From NCBI GenBank assembly GCA_025617745.1, contig CM046859.1:62001-126000 (forward strand): 64,000 nt of DNA, written 5' to 3'. A program made the translations under genes and the position numbers. Under the pieces are notes generated by a model. It did no database searches and was not told the origin of the DNA. It saw only the letters and a list, made by a program, of their open reading frames with translations. Each line of letters begins with the position of its first letter. Position 1 is the first letter of the stretch. This DNA is from Heliocidaris erythrogramma. Taxonomy: Eukaryota > Echinodermata > Echinoidea > Camarodonta > Echinometridae. Positions 46,135-58,170 of the stretch are shown here, one piece after another.

Positions 46135-49001
46135 CTTGATTGATCCATCGTGAGCTCCGACTCTGAGTCTACTTAAGTTAGGCGGTCAGATCTCGAGAGA
46201 GAGAACTTGTATAATTATGTAGCAATAATGTACACGGTATGCACACGGTACGGACATGGATCGAAATCGAAATACAGTGCAGTAGCAGCGAAATATAGCA
46301 GAAAAACGTTAGCAACCTCACAAATACATATTATTGTATCGTAAAGTAAAATGATAAATTTATAACCATTTTAATCTTTTTTCTCTTGAAAATTATAAAA
46401 ATCATTGACAAATATTATTGAACATAACATCTGATTTTAACATTTTAATTCAAAAGTTTTTTAAAGTATAAATTGAAAAAAAATCAAATCGAAGTGAACC
46501 TTCCTCATAGCAAGACTGCAAAGTGTTGCCGCCCTCTACGTTCGTTGGTGTTTACCAGTACCAGGCAGGGAAGTGTGTAAAACAAAAGTCATGTTGTATA
46601 CAATTCGGCTTTCGCAAGCGAGATAACCACATTCTTGGTAATCTGACCAAATATTACACGGAAATAAAATTACGCGGAAAATTTTTACCAAGAGTTTTTT
46701 CAGTGTATAGTCGAGCGTTATAGTCATTAACATGAGCAGAGGTCATCGTTAACTTAAAGTTTATTCTGTCCACACGGTCCATATAACTATACGAGGATGA
46801 CCACCCACTTTGTTCTGGAACTACAAGTAAAACGTTTCGAAACTATGAGTCCGTTCATACGGCCTGAAACTACAAGATAACTACAAAATTAAAAAAAAAA
46901 AAATTGAAACTTCAAGCGAAACTTAAAGTTTAACTCCACTCGTGTGAACCTGACTATTATCTTCATTCTTCTGTCCTAGCTGGGCCTCCACTCGTGATGC
47001 ACATAGCACCACAGGACGTCCTTATTTGACAACGAACGTGTAATTGTTTTCTTCTTTTTTTCTTTTATAAAAATATTGGGCATGATTTTCACACAGGCCG
47101 TTTTGTTCTTTTGTATTATTAAAATCGATTTAATGCTTCCCTACCGCTATTGCATTCAAGTGGATATGGAAGTCTGAATGTATTTTTTTTTTCATTTTCT
47201 CTTTGCTGAATGTGATTAACTCAAGCATACCGTTGAGAACCAATTGCTTAGAATGTTTTGAATGTAGTTATCAAAATGAAAATTCTCTTTTTGTTAAGAA
47301 TAATGCTATTCACACTGAAAAGCACTATTCTTTAGATTTATGATCATTTGATAATTCAGCCTTTTGGAAGACGCCTTCACGGTTCAGTTTCAGATAGTGT
47401 TCATACAGCGCATCTTATAATCAAGAATAATGATTATCTTTTAATCACGTTTTGCGGTCCATACGATGTGATAGCTCATTTGCCTGGCATAGAACTGCGT
47501 CAGTTAATTGCGTCAGTTGCATGGCCTTTGATGCGTGATGTGAGAGTGATATTGTATTAAAAGTGACTGCAAAATGAACAGAGCAAACTGTGCTTTGAAT
47601 TACTAGGGTGTATAATTGCACTTATTATCTTCACAGCCTTGATAAGTGGAAGGTGATAGCGCAAATGAAATGACGCTTCGCTTGGAACAAGCTTAATGAT
47701 GAGTGATATTCACGAAAGAATATAGCCTTAGGCCCATAGGTGTACTGGTAAATTTTCGCGAGGGGGATGACGCCTCTTGCCCGAGTATCAACTTCAGTTT
47801 CTAACTTGTGCGAGCGAGAAAAACAAATGGTGAAATTTTGTTATTACGTCATCAAGATATACTATTGGTAAGATAATTTTATGAAAACTATATTTTGGCA
47901 CCTCGCTGCCCGAATGTGAAGGTATCCGTGACTGTGCCTACCTAAGGCTAGGAAGCGATTCTCATCTTAATAGACTATTCACAACATATTGACTAAGTTT
48001 CGCCCGACATAACAGCTTTTAGTGAATATAAATGCATTCCGACTATTGATATACAAATATTAAAACAGCTATTTAGATGATTAGGAATATGGAAAGAGAT
48101 TAATCCCATATGGAAAGCAATATTATTTGGTTCTCGTAGCGAAAATAGAATTATATAAAACTGTATCGTTCGAATTGGAACAAAGGACATGGATCAGATC
48201 TTGTTCTAGCCATGCTTTCCGTTGAAATTTTGGTGGGAAACATCTGAAAGGAACTCCTAATCTATCGGTCGTTATGTCTGCGCCGAATTTTTAGGCACCG
48301 CACTGCCTTGTCACAGAGGATAATTATGGACCTGGCTATTTACATAAATAAGGGTCCCAATTTGTGATATTTTGGTGTCCCGGTTTACATAAGGAACACA
48401 CAGGTTTCTGTGTCTCTGAGTGTAAGATGCCAATCATGGAGTAAGACTCCAAAGTGATTCTAAGCATGACATATTGTATCTTCACTGTTAGAATAGTACT
48501 CAATCTTACTCCACTATTTGTCTCTACCTAGAGCCACAAAAAAACAGTGAGTTCCTTATGTAAGCGGGACACCAAGAATGTCACAAATTGAGACTCTTAT
48601 TTATGGAAATAGCCACCTGTATTAATCCGCTCGCACACAGACCTGGCCAAGGATGTAATTACCCATAGGCATGACAGGGGAAAAACTTCATGACAATAGG
48701 TTACTATAATATTTTGTAAATTAAATTCGAAAAATTAATGTTGATGAAAAGTGTCAGTTGTGGCTTTACCAAATACCTCTTAACTGAAATGATGTAGTCA
48801 TGTTATCTTGGCTTATCGATTCGAGTTAAAATGCCGTAGGAACATCATCAAACATCGAGAAGGCTCTACAGTTTGCACGGTGTGTAAAGATAATCTTTTT
48901 AACAATCGCTCTGATCACGATGATAGATTGCGAACGTACAAAAGAGTGACAAGAAAAACGAAAGAAGAAAAAAACGAAGAAAAGTTCCCACGATATTGGT
49001 G
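46135..49001. other. No gene seen
   Basis: AT-rich spacer. A direct repeat of ACTTAAAGTTTA lies at 46752 and 46920. The short open frames have no recognisable features. Confidence 0.45.
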
Positions 49002-49735
49002 AATAGATGACAAAGGGAACTACCAACTCAAGAACTCCTAATCCCACGAATTTGATATAGAAAGCCGTAAAGCTTTACTTTTATTCGAATCTGCGAATAC
49101 AACCAGCAGAAAAACAAAGCATTAAGTATATTTGTCATTTATACTGCATATCAACATTTTAAATATTAATATATCTGAGTGCATTTTCAAATCATACAAA
49201 CTTCAATTATTGTATGAAGACTGTTACCAAAAGAGTTTGATAATTCACTCTTTGCTTCTGTATTAATTTGTTAAACTTATTCATTTTGTAATATCAAAGT
49301 CAAAGCACTCAATTTTGTTGTAAATCTACTTTAGCCAATATCAAACTAATGTTTGTCTTATAATAAACATTAGTTTGATATTGGCTAAAGTAGATTGACA
49401 ACAAAATTGAGTGCTTTGACTTTGATATTACAAAATGAATAAGTTTAACAAATTAATACAGAAGCAAAGAGTGAATTATCAAACTCTTTTGGTAACAGTC
49501 TTCATACAAAACTTGAAGTATTGTATGATTTGAAAATGCACTCAGATATATTAATATTTAAAATGTTGATATGCAGTATAAATGACAAATATACTTAATG
49601 CTTTGTTTTTCTGCTGGTTGTATTCGCAGATTCGAATAAAAGTAAAGCTTTACGGCTTTCTATATCAAATTCGTGGGATTAGGAGTTCTTGAGTTGGTAG
49701 TTCCCTTTGTCATCTATTCAACCATTCGAATTTCT
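49002..49735. repeat. Two LTR copies forming a ~730-bp palindrome
   Basis: 49002-49357 is the inverse of 49363-49720 with only a few differences. The plus-oriented right arm holds TATAAATGAC, a GAATAAAAGTAAAGCTTTACGG polyadenylation-type R region and an end TTTCTACA just before the gag leader, so it is read as the 5' LTR of a BEL/Pao element. The left arm is the same LTR inverted and lacks the last ~20 bp. The centre is AACTAATGTTT-spacer-AAACATTAGTT. Confidence 0.75.
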
Positions 49736-49769
49736 ACAACCGGGATAGAGGACGAGGGAATCTGCAGCC

Positions 49770-52374
49770 ATGGGTGATAAAGAACTGAAAATGAAGCGAA
49801 GAACGGCAAAGGCTAAATTCACTAGAGCATCTACAACATTGCAAAAGGTTCTTAGCTCAGACAGACGATTGGAAGAGGTAAACGAAGCCTTCAACGGTTT
49901 GAAGATTGCTTTCGAAGACTTTGAAAGCAAGCATGAAGAATTCTGTGAAGGAGTAGATGATGCTGTATTTGCTACAGAGAGTGCCTGGTTCGACGAATGT
50001 CATGCAAAGTTCCTCGATTTTCAGATGATGGTAAAGGACCATGAATCCCAACCGACAAGTCGGGAGACGGAACAGGATGATACGGTAACCGAGCAACCGA
50101 GCCCAGCGGAAGCAACATCGTGCCAAGTAAATATTGAGAGACTGAAGCTTCCCAAATTTAACGGAGATGTCCGTGAGTTTCCTACTTTCAAATCAGATTT
50201 CAGGCACCTCATCGAAAGGAAATACTCAAAGAGGGATGCCCTTACGTTCCTTCGCACATCTTTACAAGGAAAGCCCTTGGAATTGCTTCGAGGAATTGGT
50301 GATAACTACGACTCTGCATGGGACTATCTGGATGCAATTTACGGAGACCCGCGTCTGGTGGCTGATGCCATTGCACACGACTTGGGCAAGTTTCCCACGC
50401 TGAGAGAAGGTGACGACACAACATTTTGCGAATTCGTTCACTTAGTTATGAGGAGCTTCAATACGCTGAAGCAAGTGGGGAGATCCTCCGATATGGACAA
50501 CAGTCATATGCTCGCTTTGACTTGAGAGGAAGCTTTGCTCAGATGATCGGAAGGTGTGGTATCGATTTCTACAAAGTGAAAAGTCGCACGCTTCGTTCGA
50601 AATGATGCTCAGTTGGATGAGTGCCGAGCTGAAGACTAGGATTAGAGCGGGGGCACCTGTTCGAGATGGACGCTCTCCAAAGGATAAACGGTCATCAGCT
50701 ATTCTAAGCCATGTTGCAGAGAACATCACACTGAAGAAGTTGGACTACAAATGTTGGATCTGCAAAACATCGGACCACTGGGTGGATAAGTGTAAGGATC
50801 TTATATCTAAGACACAGGAAGAGCGTTACAAGATAATGAAGGACAATAAGGCATGTTTTAGCTGCCTCAAGAGGGCTGGAAAAGATCATAACCAGAGGAC
50901 ATGCAAAAGAAGGAAGAGGTGTAATGAGAAAATTAATGCTAGTGAACAGTGTTCCTCGTTTCATCATCCGTTGCTCCATAGACCGATCCCGAGCGTAAGT
51001 GGGAACATCGCCAGTGTGACAGGAACGGCTAACCTTCTACCTGTACTGAGAGTTAAGATGATGGGTCTGAAGTCGGGATACCGCGAAGGAAATTGTCTTC
51101 TAGATTCAGGAGCACAGATGAGTCTCATACGGAATGCTGTAGCGGAAAGTTTAGGTTTGAAAGGGAAGCCAATAGTCGTTGATGTGACAAAGGTCGGAGA
51201 TGATACTGAAGAATTCAACAGTATGTTGTATAAGATGAAGGTACGAGGAATGGACTCAAGCAGGACATACAACATAACAGCCGTAGGACTTGAAGTCATC
51301 AACTCTAACATCAGTGAGGTTCGAGTCGAGGAACTCGCCAAGACGTTCCGACTGAGAAGGGAGGAGATCCATCGCCAAGGCGGATCCATTGACTTATTGA
51401 TTGGAATCGACCATCCTGAGCATCACATTGGTACTGAAAGAGTACAGGGGAAACTTGTTGCTAGACAATCTGCACTCGGCTGGGTGGTATTTGGGAAAAC
51501 CACGGCGGACCGTAAAGATGACACAGCCATACTACACATAGCAATAAGCAAACCTGTGGATCTGCAGCAGTTCTGGACTACGGAAAGTATGGGAGTACGC
51601 CATATTTCACAGAGATGTCCGGATGGGATAAACAAGCAAGACGAGGAATTTAGAGCCATCAGCGATTCCTGTGTAAAGCTTGAGAAGCAATGGCTCGTAC
51701 CATATCCGTGGAGGAAGGATCCAAAGCTCCTAAAAGACAACAAGCCACAAGCAATGAGGATGCTGCATGCGACAGAGAGAAGGCTGATAAAGGATCCAAT
51801 GCATGCAGACGCATACAGCAAGCAGATTCAGGACATGGTGCAAATGGGGTTAGCAAGGAAGCTTTCTGACGAAGAAGTGACATGTTATCAGGGGCCAACC
51901 TACTACATATCGCACCATGCAGTCATACGTCCGGACAAAAAGAGCACGCCTGTCAGAATTGTGTTTAATTCGTCAGCGGTATTTGAAGGGGAGTCGCTAA
52001 ACGACTATTGGAGAAAGGGGCCAGACCTGCTAAATACGCTGTTCGGTGTGATTCTGAGGTTCCGTGAGCACCCTGTAGCACTTTGCGGGGACATATCCAA
52101 GATGTACCACAGAGTAAGAATTCCTGTTGAGGATCAACATGTTCATCGCTTTCTTTGGCGAAACCTTGAGCAAGGGCGGAACCCAGATGTCTACATCATG
52201 CAAGTCGTGACATTTGGTGATAAGCCATCACCAGCAATGGCACTGATGGCATTGCGAAAGACGGCAGAGGAAGGCGCTAAGAAACATCCGGATGCAGCAA
52301 GGGCCCTTCTCAACAACACACACATGGATGACATCTGTGTGTCTGTGACTGACGTGAAAAAGGAAAGGAGCTAA
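49770..52374 (+). pseudogene. BEL/Pao gag-protease-RT, copy 1, two frameshifts
   Basis: Gag starts at ATG 49770 and runs to 50525. An extra C at about 50521, absent from copy 2, breaks the frame, which resumes at about 50530. Then come two CCHC-like knuckles (CWICKTSDHWVDKC, CFSCLKRAGKDHNQRTC), an aspartic protease core (LLDSGAQMSLI) and a BEL-type RT with RIVFNSSAVFEGESLND, ALCGDISKMYHRV and the catalytic box HMDDICV. One base is missing near 52362, ending the frame at 52374. Together these are the 5' two-thirds of an LTR retrotransposon polyprotein. Not able to make a full product. Confidence 0.9.
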
Positions 52375-53250
52375 GTCATCAGCTGGATGAAGTACTGGCA
52401 GATGGAGGATTCAAAGTCAAAGAATGGAGATCTAACCGGATACTAGATGTGGACTCGGAAACCGGCAAAGGTGGCTCCAAGCTACTAGAGACGATTAGCG
52501 ATGATAAGGTTCTCGGAATGGTCTGGGAAGATGGACCAGATGACTTCTTACGAAAGCCAAAGTCAGATTGGCCAGAAGATACTAAGGTGGAGGACAAGAT
52601 GTCAGAAGGGGAAAAGGAGAAACGGAAGGAGCAATCGATTCTGATAGCCACAACCAAGATGGAAGAGGATGTTATTGACTGCACCAAGTTCTCAAGCTGG
52701 AGAAAACTGGTTCGGGTAACATCATATGTTCTGAAGTTTGTGAGGAAGTTGAAGTCTAAGTGCAGAAAGGAGACAGATGGAAATGATGCTAATGGAGCTC
52801 TAACACCCAATGAACTTCATCTGGGAGAGAGATATCTCATCAAAGGAGCTCAATCGTCACTGAGTGCCAGAATTGACAAGGGAGAACTAAAGTCCCTTAG
52901 TCCATATAAAGACGATAAAGGAATTTTCAGAGTGGGAGGCAGAGTAGACCGAGCAAAGATGAACTTCGACATGAAACACCCAGCTCTGCTTCCATATGGA
53001 CATTGGATATCGACACTAATCACCCGATACGTCCATGAAAGCGGCCATAATGGAGTGGCAGCAACTACTGCTAAAACAAGAAGGAAGTATTGGATACTGA
53101 GAGGGCACAACATTGCAAAGACCGTGAAACAGAGATGTACTGTTTGCAGAGCCTTCGAACACAAAGTAGAATCTCAGGAAATGGCGGAACTGCCCACAGA
53201 AAGACTGACTCCAGATTCCCCGCCATTTCACATCACGTCATGCGACTACT
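52375..53250 (+). pseudogene. BEL/Pao pol piece with internal deletion
   Basis: The RT C-terminus (LDEVLADGGFKVKEW) continues, then at about 52548 it jumps from GPDD directly to FLRKPKSDW. About 740 bp with the RNase H part is missing compared with the copy at 63932-63066. Both edges share GACTTCT, so deletion by microhomology is likely. It continues to the integrase HHCC zinc-binding part (HESGHNG...CTVCRAFEH) and stops at SCDY. Confidence 0.85.
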
Positions 53251-53391
53251 TAGAATTTTACGTGACATCGATGGTCGTGTCCTGTGGCTAACTGACCATC
53301 ATGGCGAAAAAAACGGACAAGCTTGCACATTTAAATTTCACTGCGCATGTCCAAAAACGGTGTCGCGAAAAAGAGAAAAAGAATCGTAAAG
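53250..53391 (+). repeat. Junction module X, copy 1 (of 6)
   Basis: About 140 bp from TAGAATTTTACGTGACATCG to AAGAATCGTAAAG, with CATGGCGAAAAAA and GCGCATGTCC inside. In the less rearranged copies it lies in the 3' segment next to pol (57062-57202). Here it is fused between a plus pol piece and an inverted RNase H piece. Confidence 0.8.
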
Positions 53392-53574
53392 CCGTGGGAC
53401 TGTCAACTGTTTCAGAGGTGCAACTTTACTCTTTGCTGCTACAAACCGTACATCAAAGCTTCCTTCATTCGTTTCCCATCGGAGATATGCACATGTCCCA
53501 AATGCATCCATTGACGCATCACAGAATATGCACAGGATCGGCTTCCCAATGACGTTTGGTGGCGTTAAACATCT
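53392..53574 (-). pseudogene. Inverted RNase H fragment, copy 1
   Basis: About 180 bp of pol RNase H (ILCIFCDASMDAFG, APLKQLTVPR) in inverse orientation, sandwiched between module X and another plus pol piece. The same sandwich recurs near 57842-58030 and 62128-62320 on the opposite strand. Confidence 0.85.
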
Positions 53575-53954
53575 TTCTCAAGCTGGAGAAAACTGGTTCG
53601 GGTAACATCATATGTTCTGAAGTTTGTGAGGAAGTTGAAGTCTAAGTGCAGAAAGGAGACAGATGGAAATGATGGTAATGGAGCTCTAACACCCAATGAA
53701 CTTCATCTGGGAGAGAGATATCTCATCAAAGGAGCTCAATCGTCACTGAGTGCCAGAATTGACAAGGGAGAACTAAAGTCCCTTAGTCCATATAAAGACG
53801 TAAAGGAATTTTCAGAGTGGGAGGCAGAGTAGACCGAGCAAAGATGAACTTCGACATGAAACACCCAGCTCTGCTTCCATATGGACATTGGATATCGACA
53901 CTAATCACCCGATACGTCCATGAAAGCGGCCATAATGGAGTGGCAGCAACTACT
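53574..53954 (+). pseudogene. Short pol piece joined to an LTR
   Basis: It repeats the pol segment from the SWRKLVRV region to the zinc-binding part (HNGVAATTA), with one base missing in the DDKGIF stretch near 53800. At 53954 it joins the middle of an LTR (GAGTGAATTATCAAAC). Confidence 0.85.
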
Positions 53955-54446
53955 GCGAGTGAATTATCAAACTCTTTTGGTAACAGTCTTCATACAATAA
54001 TTGAAGTTTGTATGATTTGAAAATGCACTCAGATATATTAATATTTAAAATGTTGATATGCAGTATAAATGACATATATACTTAATGCTTTGTTTTTCTG
54101 CTGGTTGTATTCGCAGATTCGAATAAAAGTAAAGCTTTACGGCTTTCTATATCAAATTCGTGGGATTAGGAGTTCTTGAGTTGGTAGTTCCCTTTGTCAT
54201 CTATTCAACCATTCGAATTTCTGTGGCAGGATTAGTTTGTGACTTGAATGGTCTCTTGAACATGGTGAGTTATGAACGTCAATTGTCCTGTTCAGCAAAC
54301 AGCGGTTAGAATTTTACGTGACATCGATGGTCGTGTCCTGTGGCTAACTGACCATCATGGCGAAAAAAACGGACAAGCTTGCACATTTAAATTTCACTGC
54401 GCATGTCCAAAAACGGTGTCGCGAAAAAGAGAAAAAGAATCGTAAA
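53955..54446 (+). repeat. Partial LTR plus leader-like segment and module X copy 2
   Basis: Positions 53955-54222 match the LTR from its middle to TTCGAATTTCT. Then comes GTGGCAGGATTAGTTTGTGAC...CAGCGG (54223-54304), also seen at 60357-60442 and inverted at 57203-57288. Module X copy 2 follows (54305-54446). Confidence 0.8.
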
Positions 54447-54860
54447 GGAAATTTTCAGAGTGGGAGGCAGAGTAGACCGAGCAAAGATGAACTTCGACAT
54501 GAAACACCCAGCTCTGCTTCCATATGGACATTGGATATCGACACTAATCACCCGATACGTCCATGAAAGCGGCCATAATGGAGTGGCAGCAACTACTGCT
54601 AAAACAAGAAGGAAGTATTGGATACTGAGAGGGCACAACATTGCAAAGACCGTGAAACAGAGATGTACTGTTTGCAGAGCCTTCGAACACAAAGTAGAAT
54701 CTCAGGAAATGGCGGAACTGCCCACAGAAAGACTGACTCCAGATTCCCCGCCATTTCACATCACGTCATGCGACTACTTTGGGCCAATCCAAGTGAAAGT
54801 TGGGCGGAATAAGGTGGATAAGCATTACGGAGTAATATTCACCTGTCTGAACTGTCTGAA
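54446..54860 (+). pseudogene. Integrase N-terminal piece
   Basis: Begins within EIFRVGGRVDRAK and covers the HHCC zinc-binding domain into the start of the catalytic core (HITSCDYFGPIQVKVG, first catalytic Asp). It ends at VIFTCLN, where a 9-bp tandem array starts. Confidence 0.85.
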
Positions 54861-54890
54861 CTGTCTGAACTGTCTGAACTGTCTGAAAGA
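54842..54890 (+). repeat. (CTGTCTGAA)5 at a rearrangement junction
   Basis: The natural pol sequence has CTGTCTGAA once (before CACCCGAGC). Here it is repeated five times and then runs into AAGATGTTTAACG of the RNase H part. Confidence 0.9.
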
Positions 54891-56951
54891 TGTTTAACGC
54901 CACCAAACGTCATTGGGAAGCCGATCCTGTGCATATTCTGTGATGCGTCAATGGATGCATTTGGGACATGTGCATATCTCCGATGGGAAACGAATGAAGG
55001 AAACTTTGATGTACGGTTTGTAGCAGCAAAGAGTAGAGTTGCACCTCTGAAACAGTTGACAGTCCCACGGCTTGAGCTTCAAGCAGCGGTACTAGCAAGT
55101 CGCTTGTATCAGACACTGAAGGATGAGATGACCATTGAATGGAGCGAAGTGATCTTGATGACAGATAGCATGATAGCATTATCATGGATTAAGAGCAGAG
55201 CCAGGAGTTTCAAGGTGTTCGTATCTACCCGAGTTGGAGAGATTCAAACTCTGACTGATCCCAGTGAATGGCGTCATATCCCTGGCGACGTTAATGTTGC
55301 AGATGATCTGACTAGAGGATTGAAGGTAAACCAATTGAAGGACAGATGGTGTTATGGACCAGACTTCTTACGAAAGCCAAAGTCAGATTGGCCAGAAGAT
55401 ACTAAGGTGGAGGACAAGATGTCAGAAGGGGAAAAGGAGAAACGGAAGGAGCAATCGATTCTGATAGCCACAACCAAGATGGAAGAGGATGTTATTGACT
55501 GCACCAAGTTCTCAAGCTGAAGAAAACTGGTTCGGGTAACATCATATGTTCTGAAGTTTGTGAGGAAGTTGAAGTCTAAGTGCAGAAAGGAGACAGATGG
55601 AAATGATGCTAATGGAGCTCTAACACCCAATGAACTTCATCTAGGAGAGAGATATCTCATCAAAGGAGCTCAATCGTCACTGAGTGCCAGAATGGACAAG
55701 GGAGAACTAAAGGCCCTTAGTCCATATAAAGACGATAAAGGAATTTTCAGAGTGGGAGGCAGAGTAGACCGAGCAAAGATGAACTTCGACATGAAACACC
55801 CAGCTCTGCTTCCATATGAACATTGGATATCGACACTAATCACCCGATACGTCCATGAAAGCGGCCATAATGGAGTGGCAGCAACTACTGCTAAAACAAG
55901 AAGGAAGTATTGGATACTGAGAGGGCACAACATTGCAAAGACCGTGAAACAGAGATGTACTGTTTGCAGAGCCTTCGAACACAAAGTAGAATCTCAGGAA
56001 ATGGCGGAACTGCCCACAGAAAGACTGACTCCAGATTCCCCGCCATTTCACATCACGTCATGCGACTACTTTGGGCCAATCCAAGTGAAAGTTGGGCGGA
56101 ATAAGGTGGATAAGCATTACGGAGTAATATTCACCTGTCTGAACACCCGAGCAGTCCATTTGGAACTTGCAGTAAACTGCTCCACAATGGAATTCATGCA
56201 AGTGCTAAGGAGATTCTTCGCCATAAGAGGCCAACCGGCAAAGATTCTAAGTGATAACGGAACGCAGTTTGTGGGAGCAGAACGCGAGCTGAGAGACAAG
56301 ATAAAAGGCTGGTCTAAAGATGAACTCAAAGATTTCTGTGCAGAGAGAAACACGGAATGGAAATTCACCACCCCAGCAGCTCCACATCAAAACGGTTGTG
56401 CAGAGGCCTTAGTGAAAAGCTGCAAGTATGCTCTCAAGAAGGCCATTGGAGAGCAAACTCTGACCCCGTTTGAACTATACACATATCTTCTCGATGTGGC
56501 TAATCTTGTCAATCAACGACCAATTGGAAGAATCCCAACAGATCCAGACGATGGAAGTTACCTGTGTCCCAACGACATGTTATTGGGGCGCGCATCCAGC
56601 GATGTACCGCAAGGTCCTTTTCGGGAAACCAGGAATCCCCGTCATCGTGTTGAACTCGTCCAGCGGATCGTTGACGGGTTCTGGAAGTCTTGGACTAGGG
56701 ACGTTCTTCCGCTCTTGGCACCTCGCCGGAAATGGAACGTCGATCGCCGAAATGTACGAGTAGATGATGTCGTGATGATGGCTGATGCAAATTCGGTACG
56801 AGGGAAGTGGACGATAGCTCGCGTTATAGAAGTATATCCGGGACCTGATAGTAAAGTCCGTAACGTCAAATTGAAAACTCCCACAACGGAAATCAAGCGT
56901 CCAATCACGAAGATAGCTGTTATTTATCCAGTGGAGGGTTACTTAGATTGA
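54885..56951 (+). pseudogene. BEL/Pao RNase H-integrase, one nonsense codon
   Basis: RNase H (CDASMDAFGTCAY, LMTDSMIALSW, HIPGDVNVADDLTRG) leads to the HHCC zinc-binding domain. The integrase core follows with CDYFGPI, LSDNGTQFVGA and NGCAEALVK (DDE triad), and then a C-terminal region (QRPIGRIPTDPDD, PNDMLLGRAS) ending at 56951. A TGG-to-TGA change at 55517-55519 (other copies have Trp) splits the frame. From 55560 the integrase frame is open for 463 codons. It would insert element DNA if expressed, but the 5' part of pol is missing here. Confidence 0.9.
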
Positions 56952-57290
56952 ATCGCGTAATTATTTGTTAGTTGCCATGAGGAAATAAATCCCTCATTGG
57001 GTGGGGAGGATGGTTTGCGGAGCGAAAGTTAGGTTAAATTTAATTAATGTGATAAAATTTCCTTTACGATTCTTTTTCTCTTTTTCGCGACACCGTTTTC
57101 GGACATGCGCAGTGAAATTTAAATGTACAAGCTTGTCCGTTTTTTCGCCATGATGGTCAGTTAGCCACAGGACACGACCATCGATGTCACGTAAAATTCT
57201 AACCGCTGTTTGCTGAACAGGACAATTGACGTTCATAACTCACCATGTTCAAGAGACCATTCAAGTCACAAACTAATCCTGCCACAGAAA
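56952..57290 (+). repeat. BEL element 3' segment with module X copy 3
   Basis: After the stop lies a purine-rich GGGTGGGGAGGA tract (57000-57011), a plausible polypurine tract, followed by TGGTTTGCGGAGCG. Module X is at 57062-57202 in inverse orientation relative to copy 1. It joins an inverted LTR at CCTGCCACAG/AAATTCGAATGG. Confidence 0.7.
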
Positions 57291-57582
57291 TTCGAATGGT
57301 TAAATAGATGACAAAGGGAACTACCAACTCAAGAACTCCTAATCCCACGAATTTGATATAGAAAGCCGTAAAGCTTTACTTTTATTCGAATCTGCGAATA
57401 CAACCAGCAGAAAACCAAAGCAAATAAATATTAAGTATATTTGTCATTTATACTGCATATCAACATTTTAAATATTAATATATCTGAGTGCATTTTCAAA
57501 TCATACAAAACTTCAATTATTGTATGAAGACGTGTTACCAAAAGAGTTTGATAATTCACTCTTTGCTTCTGTATTAATTTGC
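57288..57582 (-). repeat. Inverted LTR fragment
   Basis: The inverse of the LTR from its U5-like end to the GAGTGAATTATC middle. It then joins an inverted pol piece at ATTAATTTG/CTCGGTC. Confidence 0.8.
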
Positions 57583-57845
57583 TCGGTCTACTCTGCCTCC
57601 CACTCTGAAAATTCCTTTATCGTCTTTATATGGACTAAGGGACTTTAGTTCTCCCTTGTCAATTCTGGCACTCAGTGACGATTGAGCTCCTTTGATGAGA
57701 TATCTCTCTCCCAGATGAAGTTCATTGGGTGTTAGAGCTCCATTACCATCATTTCCATCTGTCTCCTTTCTGCACTTAGACTTCAACTTCCTCACAAACT
57801 TCAGAACATATGATGTTACCGAACCAGTTTTCTCCAGCTTGAGAA
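57582..57845 (-). pseudogene. Inverted pol piece
   Basis: Minus-strand pol from the SYVLKFVRKLKSKC region to GGRVDRA. It meets the RNase H sandwich at CTTGAG/AAAGATG. Confidence 0.85.
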
Positions 57846-58030
57846 AGATGTTTAACGCCACCAAACGTCATTGGGAAGCCGATCCTGTGCATATTCTGTG
57901 ATGCGTCAATGGATGCATTTGGGACATGTGCATATCTCCGATGGGAAACGAATGAAGGAAACTTTGATGTACGGTTTGTAGCAGCAAAGAGTAGAGTTGC
58001 ACCTCTGAAACAGTTGACAGTCCCACGGCT
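57842..58030 (+). pseudogene. RNase H fragment, copy 2 of the sandwich
   Basis: Plus-strand RNase H fragment from AAAGATGTTTAACGCC to CAGTCCCACGGCT. Together with its neighbours it is the exact inverse of the arrangement at 53250-53580. Confidence 0.85.
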
Positions 58031-58170
58031 TTACGATTCTTTTTCTCTTTTTCGCGACACCGTTTTTGGACATGCGCAGTGAAATTTAAATGTGCAAGCT
58101 TGTCCGTTTTTTTCGCCATGATGGTCAGTTAGCCACAGGACACGACCATCGATGTCACGTAAAATTCTAA
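58030..58170 (-). repeat. Module X, copy 4
   Basis: Same ~140-bp module, inverted, between RNase H and pol pieces. Confidence 0.8.

Noticed and set aside
53090-56104. Recurrent secondary open frames overlapping pol (for example MDTERAQHCKDRE)
   Set aside because: Out-of-frame shadows that repeat only because the pol piece is repeated.
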